The notes beneath the pieces are model-generated. The model searched no databases. It had not been told where the DNA came from and worked only from the letters and a program-made list of their open reading frames with translations. A program made the translations under genes and the position numbers. Shown here piece after piece: positions 1-11,900 of a stretch of DNA of 64,000 nucleotides. The stretch is from Sipunculus nudus (lineage: Eukaryota; Annelida; Sipuncula; Golfingiida; Sipunculidae), in contig CM049308.1 in assembly GCA_026874595.1 (NCBI GenBank), positions 12,790,001 to 12,854,000 of the forward strand, read 5' to 3'. The number at the start of each line of letters is the position of its first letter. Within the stretch, counting starts at the first letter, position 1.

Positions 1-2828
1 TGTATAGAACCAAAATTGTGTCCAAATTTAATTTTACCTCCGAGACCCAGCTAAAACCTTGAGTTCTTAGTGTCAAATCTGAGTTCGTTTTGATGCATTA
101 TGAATAGATGGATAAGCCGATGTCATGTGAAGTAGCTAATAGTGGCCTCTTAGATGTAAGAGTGTTAAAGGATGCTTTATTTGCAGCATCTGTATTTCAC
201 CTTTTTTGGTCCCAATGGTCATTACCTGTAGAATTGTATACCAGACTGAATCAAAAAGGCTAAAGTGAGAAATTTATAGATATCCTTATATATATGTAAG
301 GTTGCCATGGCAACCAATTGAAATGTTAGAAATAAAAAATTTATTTTAAATAGTTAATATTAAAGAAAATTATATTATAAAATAATACTGCAAATTGCGG
401 CAAAAGCTGATATGCATTAAACTAGGCATATAAATCACAAAATCATTCTTATAAAATTAACCCTTTGAAAAGAACTGTTCTACACATTATTAATCAGGTG
501 ACATTTTTACATTTTAATTGTCTACATAAACAATTTTTGTTTTAGCTCAGCTGACTATAAATCATCTGAGCTATCATAGTCGTGGTCCATTGTCAGTCTG
601 TCCGTCTGTTAGTAGGTCTGTCTGTCCATTAGACTGGCATGTTATGATACCGTTAGACCTACGAATCCAAAATTCGACATACTTATAGATATCTCCAAGA
701 TCTCCTACCAAACCAAAAACTAGGTTTTCATTCTTTAGAGAAATCAAGGAAAAACCTCAAACATCTATTAAAAACCTATTGTCATACTTCAGGACTGCCT
801 ATTATCAAAACCACTTACTTGTTTTTAGCTCAGCTGACTGTAAGTCATCTGAGCTCTAGCAATCACTCTTTGTCCGTCGGCCGTCCGGTCGTCTTTCCGT
901 TAACAGGGCAAAAATCTTAACTGCTGGACCTGGAATCTTCTAACTTTACATCCAGAGGGGTCCATGAACAATCTCCTGGTAAGCTTAGAATAAGGTCTAT
1001 GTTACCCATATCTTTGATCAATGGGGTTCTGAAGTACCCCCCAAGAATAATGGGAAATTTGACACAAAAACTGAATGACTAATTTATTGATCACCATGAT
1101 TTTTTGCATGGATATTGATCATGGAGTGTTTCAACAGTTTCTGCAGTCTGGTGGTGCAACCTGTAATTTTTTCAATTTTTTACGATTTTTTTCTCTATTT
1201 TTTTAGACCTTTAAAGATGTGGTCATCTGTTAACAGGGCACAAATCATAACGACAGGACATAGAATCTTCTATCTTGACATGCAGGGAGGCCTATGATTT
1301 GTATCCTTGGAAACCTAGAATTAGGTCTCTGTTACCCGTATTCTTTGAGCTATGGGGCTCTGAAATACAACCCCCAAATGATGGAAAATTTTTTAAACAA
1401 GAGCCTTAAGTATCTGAACAACAAAAGCAGTGATCACCATGATTTTTTGCATGGATATTGATCGTGGAGTGTTTCATCTTTTTCTGCAGACTGGTGGCGC
1501 CACCTGTATTTTTTTATTTTTTTTGCAATTTTTTCTCTATTTTTTAGACCTTATATCATGCGGTCATCTGATGACAGGGCACAAATCGTAATGACTGGAC
1601 CTAGAATCTTCTAACTTGATCTGCAGGGAGGCCCAAGAAAAGTCTCCTTGGAAACCTGAAATTAGGTCTCTGTTACCAAAACCTCAGAGCTATGGGGCTT
1701 CCAAGTATCCCCCAGAATTATTGAAAATTTGATACTAAAGCAGCTTTTAATACGATTTTTTTTCTCTTCTTTTGTGATCTTTAAACATTTGGTCATCTGT
1801 AAACAGGGCACAAATCATAATGACTGGACCTAGAATCTTCTCTCCTCACCTCCAGGGAAGCCCATAAAAGGTCTACATGGAAACCCGAAATAAGGTCCCT
1901 GTTACCCATATTCTGTGAGCTATGCGGCTCTGAAGTACCCCCCAGAATAAAGATTTGGTCATATATTAACAGGGAACAAATCTTAATGACTGGACCTAGA
2001 ATCTTCTGTCCTCACCTCCAGGGAAGCCCATAAAAGGTCTACATGGAAACCCAAAATAAGGTCCCTGTTACCCATATCCTTCAGCTCTGGGGCTCCGAAG
2101 TACTCCCCAGAATAAAGATTTGGTCATCTGTTAACAGAGCAGAAATTATAATGATTTGACCTAGAATCTCCTTTCTTGATATGCTGGGAGGCCCCTGAAA
2201 AGTCTCCTTGTGCACCTGAAATTACATCTCTGTTACCCATATCCTTCATCCTATGCGGCTTTGAAATACCCCCCAGAATAAACATTTGGATTTGTTAACA
2301 GGGCACAAATCATAATAACTGGACCTAGAATTTTATTTTTTGACATGCTGGGAGACCCCTGAAAAGTCATCTTGTAAACCTTGAAAAAAGGTGTCTGTTA
2401 CCCATATCCTTCATGCTACAAAGCTCCATAGTACACCAATGAATATTGGATGATTTTATACAAAAGGTCAAGTTTGGAAAAAGTATTTCATTCAAATTTG
2501 ACATTCAGATGATAAAATTACTTTTGTCAATGTCTTCCTGGTCAGCTGAGCGTCATGACCCCTGGGTTACTTGTTTAGATTTTTACCTTCAAGGTCAGCT
2601 TCAGTTGAGCACAGTGATTTTTGGGTCCCATTGTTTTATTTGCGTATAAACCTAGCACTCTCCCAAACCTTATCAATAAGTATCCGGCATCGCAGGGCAT
2701 GCAGTGCCTCGCCAGTATCTGTACCGTTCCTGCAGAAGGAGGGTTAAGTCAATTGTATAAAAAAAGAATATAATTAATAGTCGATTATGTGCAACTTGAA
2801 TATTATTGTGGTTCCTTTTTCTATTTAG
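1..2828 (+). repeat. HINE-3 family (Helentron-like) copies with ~310-bp tandem core
   Basis: Two 5' ends of the family start at 544 and 827 (AGCTCAGCTGACT followed by an imperfect complement that folds into a hairpin). A core of diverged repeats follows, each with the phrases ACAGGGCACAAATC, GGACCTAGAATCTTC and TGTTACCCATATCC. The 3' end, with TCAGCTGAGC, a GACCCCTGGGTTA hairpin and CTTGTTT, is at 2542-2576. A second, diverged 3' end lies near 2590-2640. The 1740-2578 portion is nearly identical to 39410-40250. No host exon was seen before 2829; the first 540 bases show nothing recognisable. Confidence 0.6.
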
Positions 2829-2927
2829 ATTGTGGAACTAACTGTCTTAACTGCAGCAGTGACACGACTTGCTCAAGGTGCGACACCACAAATATGTATT
2901 GGAATGCCACCGCCAAGGAATGCAAAT
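2829..2927 (+). CDS. Exon: furin-like cysteine-rich repeat 1 (first seen)
   Basis: The acceptor follows a pyrimidine tract ending TATTTAG and the donor is AAAT|GTAAGT. The 99-bp exon is phase 1 on both sides and begins [11 protein letters not shown]. It holds six regularly spaced cysteines plus a final C near the donor, and an NAT sequon. It lies 16.4 kb before the next exon; that intron has been enlarged by transposons. Confidence 0.8.
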
Positions 2928-5900
2928 GTAAGTTGTTGTGCATAAAAAGGGCCCTCTATTGGTCCATTTTATAGCAGGCATCATATAATGCATGGTTCTC
3001 ACAGGTCTTCGAAACTGGGAAAAAGTCTTCAAAACTACAAACAAGTTCATGGCACTAAGCTGAACTTACTAAATTTTTAGCAAATGCAAAATGTACATAT
3101 TTCTATTTATAAACAGTTATTTGTAAGTGTATCAGTATTTCAACCATGTGACAGTTATAAGAGTTTAACCCTTTCCCGTTTGTTTTTGGTTTTCACAAAA
3201 CATCCCCCCTTACTGTTCAGATTAAATTAAGGTTTCTCACGCTTTGAATTTTGGCACATTGTACATTAATTCTATAAATGATGGATAACCTGATCAGTTT
3301 TTGGTGGATCCTTGTGAAATTTTAAACACCTTTTAAAAAGAAATACCAAGCAAGAGGTTTCAGGTTTTGGTTGCACCACCTGCATCAGCCTTTTTTGTAC
3401 GGGGGTAATTGTTCATCTGTACATTAACCCATAATTTCTCAGAAATAACAGGAGCTAACATCCCCGAATTTTTATGCAATAATCTGTCACATGTCAAATG
3501 TTGTGGGAATCACCATATTTTTTGTGCTATCTGCATTTACTTAGATTTTATAGGGAAAAAGCTGAAAAACCTTTACAGTGTTCAGACAGACCCACGAAAA
3601 CTCACTAATATATTATTTTGTTTTCGATATCCTTGAAAACCTTCTAAAAACATCGTATTTGTGCATGTACTCTCGAAAACCCTTGAATATCGGTACTTTT
3701 GTGTGAGTTGATATTGATGTCCTACTGGGGCGTGTGCTAAAACTACCCCTCGCACTTCGGCTTTTTTCTCGTGTTTTCTGTATAACAGCAGAAGAGATCT
3801 GGGAAATTACCGAATCCTTTTTTTGACTCGCACAGCTAATCTGCAGACGGTCTTTTGCCAAGGGTTACAGGGCACTGCCAAGCTTTATCTGTACAGGCCT
3901 ACTGGTCTCATGTACACACGATGCAGATTTCTGATTTGCTCCAGCTTCTTTGCATGAGTGAAGTTCTGGGCCTCCAATTTGTGTTTTCCCGCATCAAATC
4001 GCTAACAAACTGTGAAAGAACAATGTCAACTTGTTTTATCCGGGCTGTAGTAAAGATCATCCTGTACAAATTTTGATAAAATATAGCTATAGGCCCCGGC
4101 ATGTAATATAGATTTATAAACCTGGAAAAAATAAAAAATAGGCCTATTTGACACTTTGATTAACATTTTTATCATACAAAGTCTGTTTGAAAAAAATTGG
4201 GTGAAGCCTCATATGCATGTCCTGCACATGGCTTTGGTGGGAAACCTGTGCTGCAACATTAATTCGCTGATTCGGCCTGTCTTCTAACCGGTGTAACTGA
4301 CAGCACGTTATGAATACCCATGCACATTCCGGTTGCTCTGTCAACCGTCAAGTCCAGAATAAAAAAAAAATCTAGGCATTCTTAAGCCTCGTAAAGGGAG
4401 GACTGGCCAAGAGAATTACCTGGATATTTGAGCTGGAATAGAACCACAGTCTGGGCTAGCGCTGGCCATAGAAACTGGTTAGCCACTGTGGCTAATTAGG
4501 TGGGAAAATCAATAGCCACAGCCTACTTCGGTTAGCCACAGGAAACGTTTAACAAATTTAATCTTTTCAGCTGATTAATACATTGCATATTATAGATCAC
4601 AGCAACAGGCAGTAATTCCAAGACATTTAATCAGTAATAGGCAGTAATAGAAAAAAGTGATAAAAAATGATGAATAATAGTAATAGTAAGAGGATAATAA
4701 ATTAATTGCTATTACTTTTAATTACTCTTACTGGCCTATTGGTTTACTATGGTGTGACAACTAGTAGCAATGCTGTTTAGGCCTCGGTAGGGTCTTAATT
4801 TACAGATACTGACTGCTTACCTCCAATAGGGGCATAACCACTAAATTAATTAGATGGCCTATCAATCCTGATAATTAAGGGTGGATGGCCTGTTGCCATC
4901 CGTGCACGTAGCTGTTCAGTATTTAAGGAAGTGCTGTCTGAAACAATGGGCAGGTTCTTCTTTTGTACTAGTCAAATTAACCTACCTTGGATTGTAACAT
5001 ATGTGACTCAACTCACCTAGGTTTGGTAAAAGATGTTACTCAAAAGCACCAACATTGATTCTAGTGAACGAAAATTAACTTTGCTATGATTATTCAAAGG
5101 CTGGGCATGGGAATTTAGCCGGCTGCTCACAGGACAAGGTACATTACCCATTACACATTTCACCCACTGTAATGAATAAAGCATACTGGGTAACCATGTT
5201 TATTGAGTGAAGTATGTATAATTGTCCAGCAGTTATCCAAGATGTTGACACCAGTGATAACACAGGTTAATATACGACAATATATATCCTTTTGTTTAAA
5301 TGAAGAAGCCCTCCACTCCAGTCAAACTACAGGTCATTTAAAGTATTTATCTGAGCTAACATGAAAAATATACTCCTAGAATAAAGTTTGTTCTTCTTTT
5401 AGTATTTTTTATCTTTGTGCAGTCCGTAATACCAAAATAGGAAGAAATTTATACTAACAATAGCCATGGCACCTACAGCTTTTCATGACACCATTATAAT
5501 AATGGTTAGTTATAGTAGTAATAAGAAAGCAATAGTAATAGTACTTATAGTAATACACTCTGTTACTGAAAGCTGCAATAAGCCCTGTGTGTGATTAAAT
5601 GACGTTGAAGCAATAATTTCATGTTTAAACAATGGATCTATTTTTATTTTGGTCGTACCGACATTTCTTTTTCGGCACCATTTCTGTATGATCGCTCGAT
5701 CGGTGGCATCATTCATAATGCGCTCAGACGACGGCCATCCAGTGTCAGAACATGTGAAGAATTCTGTTATCTTTACTGACATTACTTCTTCCTCACAAAT
5801 CAGATTATATGTCCACACATGATGCTGTCTCTGACATGAAGCACAGGAACACGCGAAACGACCTTTAGCAGTTATAGCCGCCAAGGGTGACTATAAAATG

Positions 5901-8900
5901 TTAGATATAGCTGAGAGTACCTCCGTTAACGGTGCAAGACGTTTCGTCGCTGCAGGCGGCTATAGCAGTTATAGTTTAACTGAAGAACTTCTCCCTTCAA
6001 GGAAAGCATTTATTTCGCTGACTATAGCGGCGGGTGTTACAAGACCATAGGGCCACTGACGAAAATCTTTGATGGATGCCGGCTAATTACACTTTAATCA
6101 AGAAAACACATTACCCAGTACGCTTCATTTATTATGGTGTGTAAAATCAATCGCTGTTATATTGTCATATATTGATGCGTAAACCGTGTCACAACTTACA
6201 GATGATCAGCGAAATATACCGTCTTTCCAATGAGCGCTAAGCAATGTTCAACTACCCATCAATCAGAGCAGAGTTAGTTTTTGTTTTATAAGAATAAAGG
6301 GCATCTGTCAGAGAATTCTCAGAGAGCCGGAGAATTTTTATGGCTGTTCACGCAATGTTAGTTGAACAAAAACATCTCCAAATGTTCTCCTTGAATTCTT
6401 TGAGGATTTTCCCGACTTTTAGACAGACTCACATTAACGTGGTTTCTAGTTGATAAGTAAGTTGTAAACAAACACGATCATTGAATAATCGTTGGTATAT
6501 TCAAGAGAGTATTTCAACTAGATTTTCATGGGGATTTGTGTATTATTTTTAATCGCCACCGTGGCAATTTCTGCAAAAAGTTTCCTCACATTTTGGACAA
6601 ATTACTCGCATTTGGCGACATGGCGAGCGGCTAGCGCGAGCCCAGACAGTGAGCCTGCCTCATCGCTACCTATCTCTATAGGTGCTAATGTTTTCCTGTC
6701 TCATGTTATGTGATTTTGTATGCTTGATCCAGGGTGGTTATCCTTTTTTATGGACGGGCAATGGGATTAAACCTAAGGGTTCATGCTACCTCGCTAGGGC
6801 ACACAGTCTCAAGCTCTGTTTGCATACATACCATTCATACCTCATAACCCATACATGTCAAGACAAGACAATTCTTTATGGGAAAATAGTGGGTGGTCCT
6901 TCCGGAATTTTAATTCCGACATACAAAATTACAAATATGGATATGTATGCAAATATGGGGGGCTTGATTCCGCCCCCCTGTGAACCAATAAGTATAAATT
7001 ACAATTTTTTAGAGACAATTCTTATTGCTCAATTTATGTTTGTTACTGGTATTGAAAGTCCAACATGCTTAACTTTCAATCTGATGTTTGAACAAATGTA
7101 CAGTCCATTTTAAATGGCTGGTGCAGGGGTGGAGGAGGGATTAAATGCGTTGTTGTGTCCAGACGATTCTAATGATTCTGACGAACATGGCCTCTGTTGA
7201 GACTTTAGTAGGATGTACGAAGTTCGTGCTGCGGCTGCGGAGCGTGAAATAGTCCCTTCCACTGATTGGGCCATCGGGCCCCACCACCTGCATTGCTAAT
7301 TACAGCGCGAAGTTTGACATTGTTTTGGATACACTGTACGACGATCGATGTCATGCCCTACCATAAATGTCTTAATGACCTTTGTTCATTAATTATATTT
7401 ATGGACGGGCAATGGGATTAAACCTAAGGGTTCATGCTACCTCGCTAGGGCACACAGTCTCAAGCTCTGTTTGCATACATACCATTCATACCTCATAACC
7501 CATACATGTCAAGACAAGACAATTCTTTAATTCCGGAATTTTAATTCCGACATACAAAATTACAAATATGGATATGTATGCAAATATGGGGGGCTTGATT
7601 CCGCCACAGAATGTGGGGGCGTTACTCACAGGAAGTGGGGAACGGTCCCGCAATCTTCCCCCAATACTAGAAACTGTGTGCCCCCTCCCTTTTTTTTTTT
7701 TTTTTTTTTTAAATATTTCTTGCCAATTATAAAGTCCATGTGGGATCGCAATGTGTGGCGTGCATACCTGTATTATGGTAAAAAAGTCCATGTACCATTT
7801 AATGAATTGGGTGATATGCATGTTAACCATGATCTTGAAGATGATAAAGAGTCCCAGTAGGTTTTATAAACAATAAGGTAACATGCATGTTTTGAATGAG
7901 GAGACTCGCATCAGGCATCAGTAAAATTAAAATTGTTTGATATAAATAATCGTAATCCCCTTTTGATATACTCTTCATTGCAGAGCTATAACTGGAATAT
8001 AGAGGCCACTCTCAGGTCCTCCCTGTCCTAGTGTTGTTTGTACATTTTATTTTTTTTTATTTTTTTTTTAGAAATATGAAGGCCGCTCTCGGGTCCTCCC
8101 TATACTATATACTGTATTATGTCTAATAAATCAATATATATATGGAGACCGCTCTTGGGTCCTCTTTATACTAAATGCTGTATGTTAACATAGGCCAATA
8201 TATGGAGGCCGCTCTCAGGTCCTCCCTATCCTATACACTGTATTATGATTACCGGTGCATAGACCAATATATAGAGGCCACTCTCGGGTCCTCCCTATCC
8301 TATACACTGTATTATGATTACCGGTACATAGACCAATATATGGAGGCCACTCTCGGGTCCTCCCTATCCTATACACTGTATTATGATTACCGGTACATAG
8401 ACCAATATATGGAGGCCACTCTCGGGTCCTCCCTATGCTATACACTGTATTATGATTACCGGTACATAGACCAATATATGGAGGCCACCCTCGGGTCCTC
8501 CCTATCCTGTACACTGTATTATGATTACCGGTACATAGACCAATATATGGAGGCCACTCTCGGGTCCTCCCTATCCTATACACAGTATTATGATTATCGG
8601 TACATAGACCAATATATGGAGGCCACTCTCGGGTCCTCCCTATCCTTTACACTGTATTATGTTTACATTGACCAATATATATGGAGGCCGCTCTCGGGTC
8701 CTCCCTATCCTATACACTGTATTATGTTTACATAGACCAATATATCTATGGAGGATGCTCTCTGGTCCTCCCTATCCTATACACTATATTATGTTTACAT
8801 AGATCCATATTTATGGAGGCCACTCTCGGGTCCTCCCTACCCAATACGTACTGAAAGCATTTGCATAACCTGAATATGGAGGCCACTCTCAGCCTCCATA

Positions 8901-11900
8901 TACTGCTTTCTGTTACCATATTACTATGAAAAAGTAGGCCACTCTACTGTACACTGTGCAACCTTATGTATGAGTGGAATGCATTTGACCGCCACCTGCC
9001 CATGTCCCTAATCTGTGAATCAGATAGACCCCTGGCTGCTGCTTCGGTAGCAGCCCCTATCCTAAAGGAGTGCCCCTTGTATTTTCCCTCCAGACTTGCT
9101 ATTGATACGCAGGCCCTAAGTGCCGCATCAAACTTTGATCTAATGTAAGGGGTTCCGCCAGGATATGCAACAGGGGACCCGGCACAGTTCCGCGTACTTG
9201 TAAAAACTGAAGGATAGCTGTGACTGGACACAGCTTGTCTTTACGTTGTAACGTGACCCTTTCCATGGAACCTGCTGACAAATTTTTGGAATTTCTAATT
9301 AGCAGACTGATCTGTCCAACTTTGCCTTTATTACCTAAGCACCTAACATCCTCAAATTGTAATACCTTTGTTTTTGCCTTTTCAGATTGGGCTACCAACT
9401 CCCCTACGCGGAAAAAACCGTAGAAACATGTCAAATATAGCGCTTTTAGCAAGGTTTTGTCAAAGAAATTGTAGTTTACTAGGGAATCTACCAGTTTCTG
9501 CAAGATTTCTGATGTGATAGGGAGTCTAGTGTCCATTGTGGGGGTTTGTCTTTTTGCGGCCCAAACAAGTTTCTTAATGGCTTGAGATTCTGTAGGGTCT
9601 GGTAGGGACCGGATCTTGTGAACATATGAAACCGCAGAACAGTATGATAATAAAGAGCTGCCTGACATCCCTTTCGTGTAGAGGTTTGTTAAAAACAGAA
9701 AGATGGTCGCAGCACTGACTGGAGGTCGTGCTTTGTCTGCTAATCCTAGACTGTCGCAGAATTCCCTAAGCTTACGCCATACATTGGTGTAGGCCCCCTT
9801 GGTCGATGTTGCTAAGGACTTCTTTAGAAGCGATATGCCTGCTGATTTCAGCTCAGCGATGCGGGCAGTGGAGGATAATGTGTTGGAATAGCGGCCATCG
9901 TTGGTCCTTCTTTTCGGAACCGCTGCATCTGTTATAGAAGAAACTGCCTCCTGAGTGATGTCCTCTAGCAGGATGTCAACCTCGGAGTCCTCGTCTGTGT
10001 CCTCAGCCTCTGCTGGTTCCTCTCGATTTTTGGTTTTTGACGACTGTGGTTGTTTCAACCTATCGCGCTTGAGCTCCTGCATTTCCTTCTGGGGCGACGA
10101 TACCGACGACACCAACTGTGCCAGAAGAGCAGATGAGCTCTGTTCTTCAGTCCCACTATCTTGGTTCGCAGATCCACCTGTTATGCGTGTGGTAGATGTT
10201 GATGGCTGCTTGTCAGCCTGGTGCCGTCTTTTGCGGGGTTGTTGATCATCCTGCGAGTAACGTGCTGGTGTTTTTCGCACCCTTGCTCCCCTGCCAGACA
10301 TCCTGTAATGTTAAAATATCAGAGCAGCAGCTTGGTCAGACAGCTGTGTGCATAGAAGCCTGATTTTGTACCAGTAAGTGGATTACCTTCGAAATATTAC
10401 ATAACTGTAATATAATACCAGCCCTTCAGGCATTTTAAATATATTTAAACGCACACCAATATATTGCACATAGCTACTAGGACACGTATGTGTAGCCTCA
10501 CGGCATTTTTCTAGTGTTATGATTTTTTTTTTTTTTTTTTGATATATGCAATATGTACAAATAGCAGCACTGGCATGTCATTTTTTTTTTTTTTTTTTTT
10601 TTTTTTTGACACCCACCATAACAACTAGGACAAAAAACATGTAGCCCAACGGCATTTTTTTTTTTTTAGTGTTATGAATACAACTATAATACAATATGTA
10701 CATATAATAAAATTTTTTTTTTTTTTTTTTTTTTTAAATTAATGACCACCATAAAACACTAGGACAAAAACATGTAGCCCCACGGCATTTTTTCTAGTGT
10801 TATGAATACAATTATAATACAATATGAACATATATGAACTTTTTTTTTTTTTTTTTTTTAATTTCTACTATAAAACACTAGGACAAAAACATGTAGCCCC
10901 GTGGCCTTTTTTCTAGTGTTGTTTATTTATTTATTTATTTATTTATTTATTTTTTTTTTTTAATGTATATACAAATATGATACAACATGTGCAAGTAGCG
11001 CAACTGGCATTTTTTTTTTTTTTTTTTTTTAACAACTTCCACCACAACAACTAGGACATATGCATATGTAGCCCAACGGCCTTTTTTCTAGTGTCATGAC
11101 TTTTTGCTTTCCGATAATTTTTTACACCATCATTCTGGCCTTAGGACCCTAACGTGCAGCCCCACAGATTTTTATCTGCAGCCTCCGGCTTATCAAGGCT
11201 GACCCCTCAAGGCCCTAACCAGACAACCCCTCAGACTCTTGTACCAACACTTGGTACCGGTAGTATTAAAATGCACCCCATCGTCATCAAACAGGTGGGG
11301 GCCCCATTTGAAGCATTTCGTGTTATCCCAGAAAGTTGCAAAGTCCGTGTCACCCAGTACGGCCTCTAGGTATTGGTTCGTGATACGGACCTTGTTTAGG
11401 TAATCAACTGGGTAATCTCTCCCACAAAAAGGGGGATAGCGGGGCCCTAAGGAGGATACCAATATTCGTGCAACGTCATATTCATGGTGTAAAAGTTCTG
11501 CTAGTTGTAGTAGCCTGTGACCAACAACCTCGGGCCTCCCCTCAAAGTTTTTATCCGATAGGTCGTTTCCCCCGACCGCTAGAAGCACGACTTGTGATTT
11601 TAAACACTTTACCACCGGCATGTCGTACTGCCGTGTTGTGCGCACACAACGACCACCAATGCCGTGGATATGTATCTTAACGGCTGATTCATCAAAGCCA
11701 AAGTTAGGTTTTAGCGCCGTGGCGCTGGGAGGAAAAGCCATTATAGCCTGGTTCAACCTGCGGGTTTCGGAAGCGCCGAGAACCAACGCAGAGTTGTAAA
11801 CAAAAGCCGCCATTGCGGTTGACCCGGCAAGGTCAAAGTTCAAGACAAGTCCCACAATCCCCGCTAAACTCGTAAGTTAAGATGGATTTTATAAACCCCG

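Noticed and set aside
5510-5884. 124-codon minus-strand open frame with a hydrophobic C terminus
   Set aside because: No recognisable family, splice support or conservation; kept only as a note in the intron description.
8175-8735. 186-codon repeat-rich open frame and its minus-strand partner 8215-8583
   Set aside because: Produced by a 69-bp tandem repeat without stops; no start context, domain or partner gene.
8944-10301. Interpretation of the recombinase as a Crypton
   Set aside because: Cryptons have no split direct repeats. The A1-B1-A2-B2 layout and the SGNH hydrolase point to the Ngaro/PAT side, although phylogeny has not been run.
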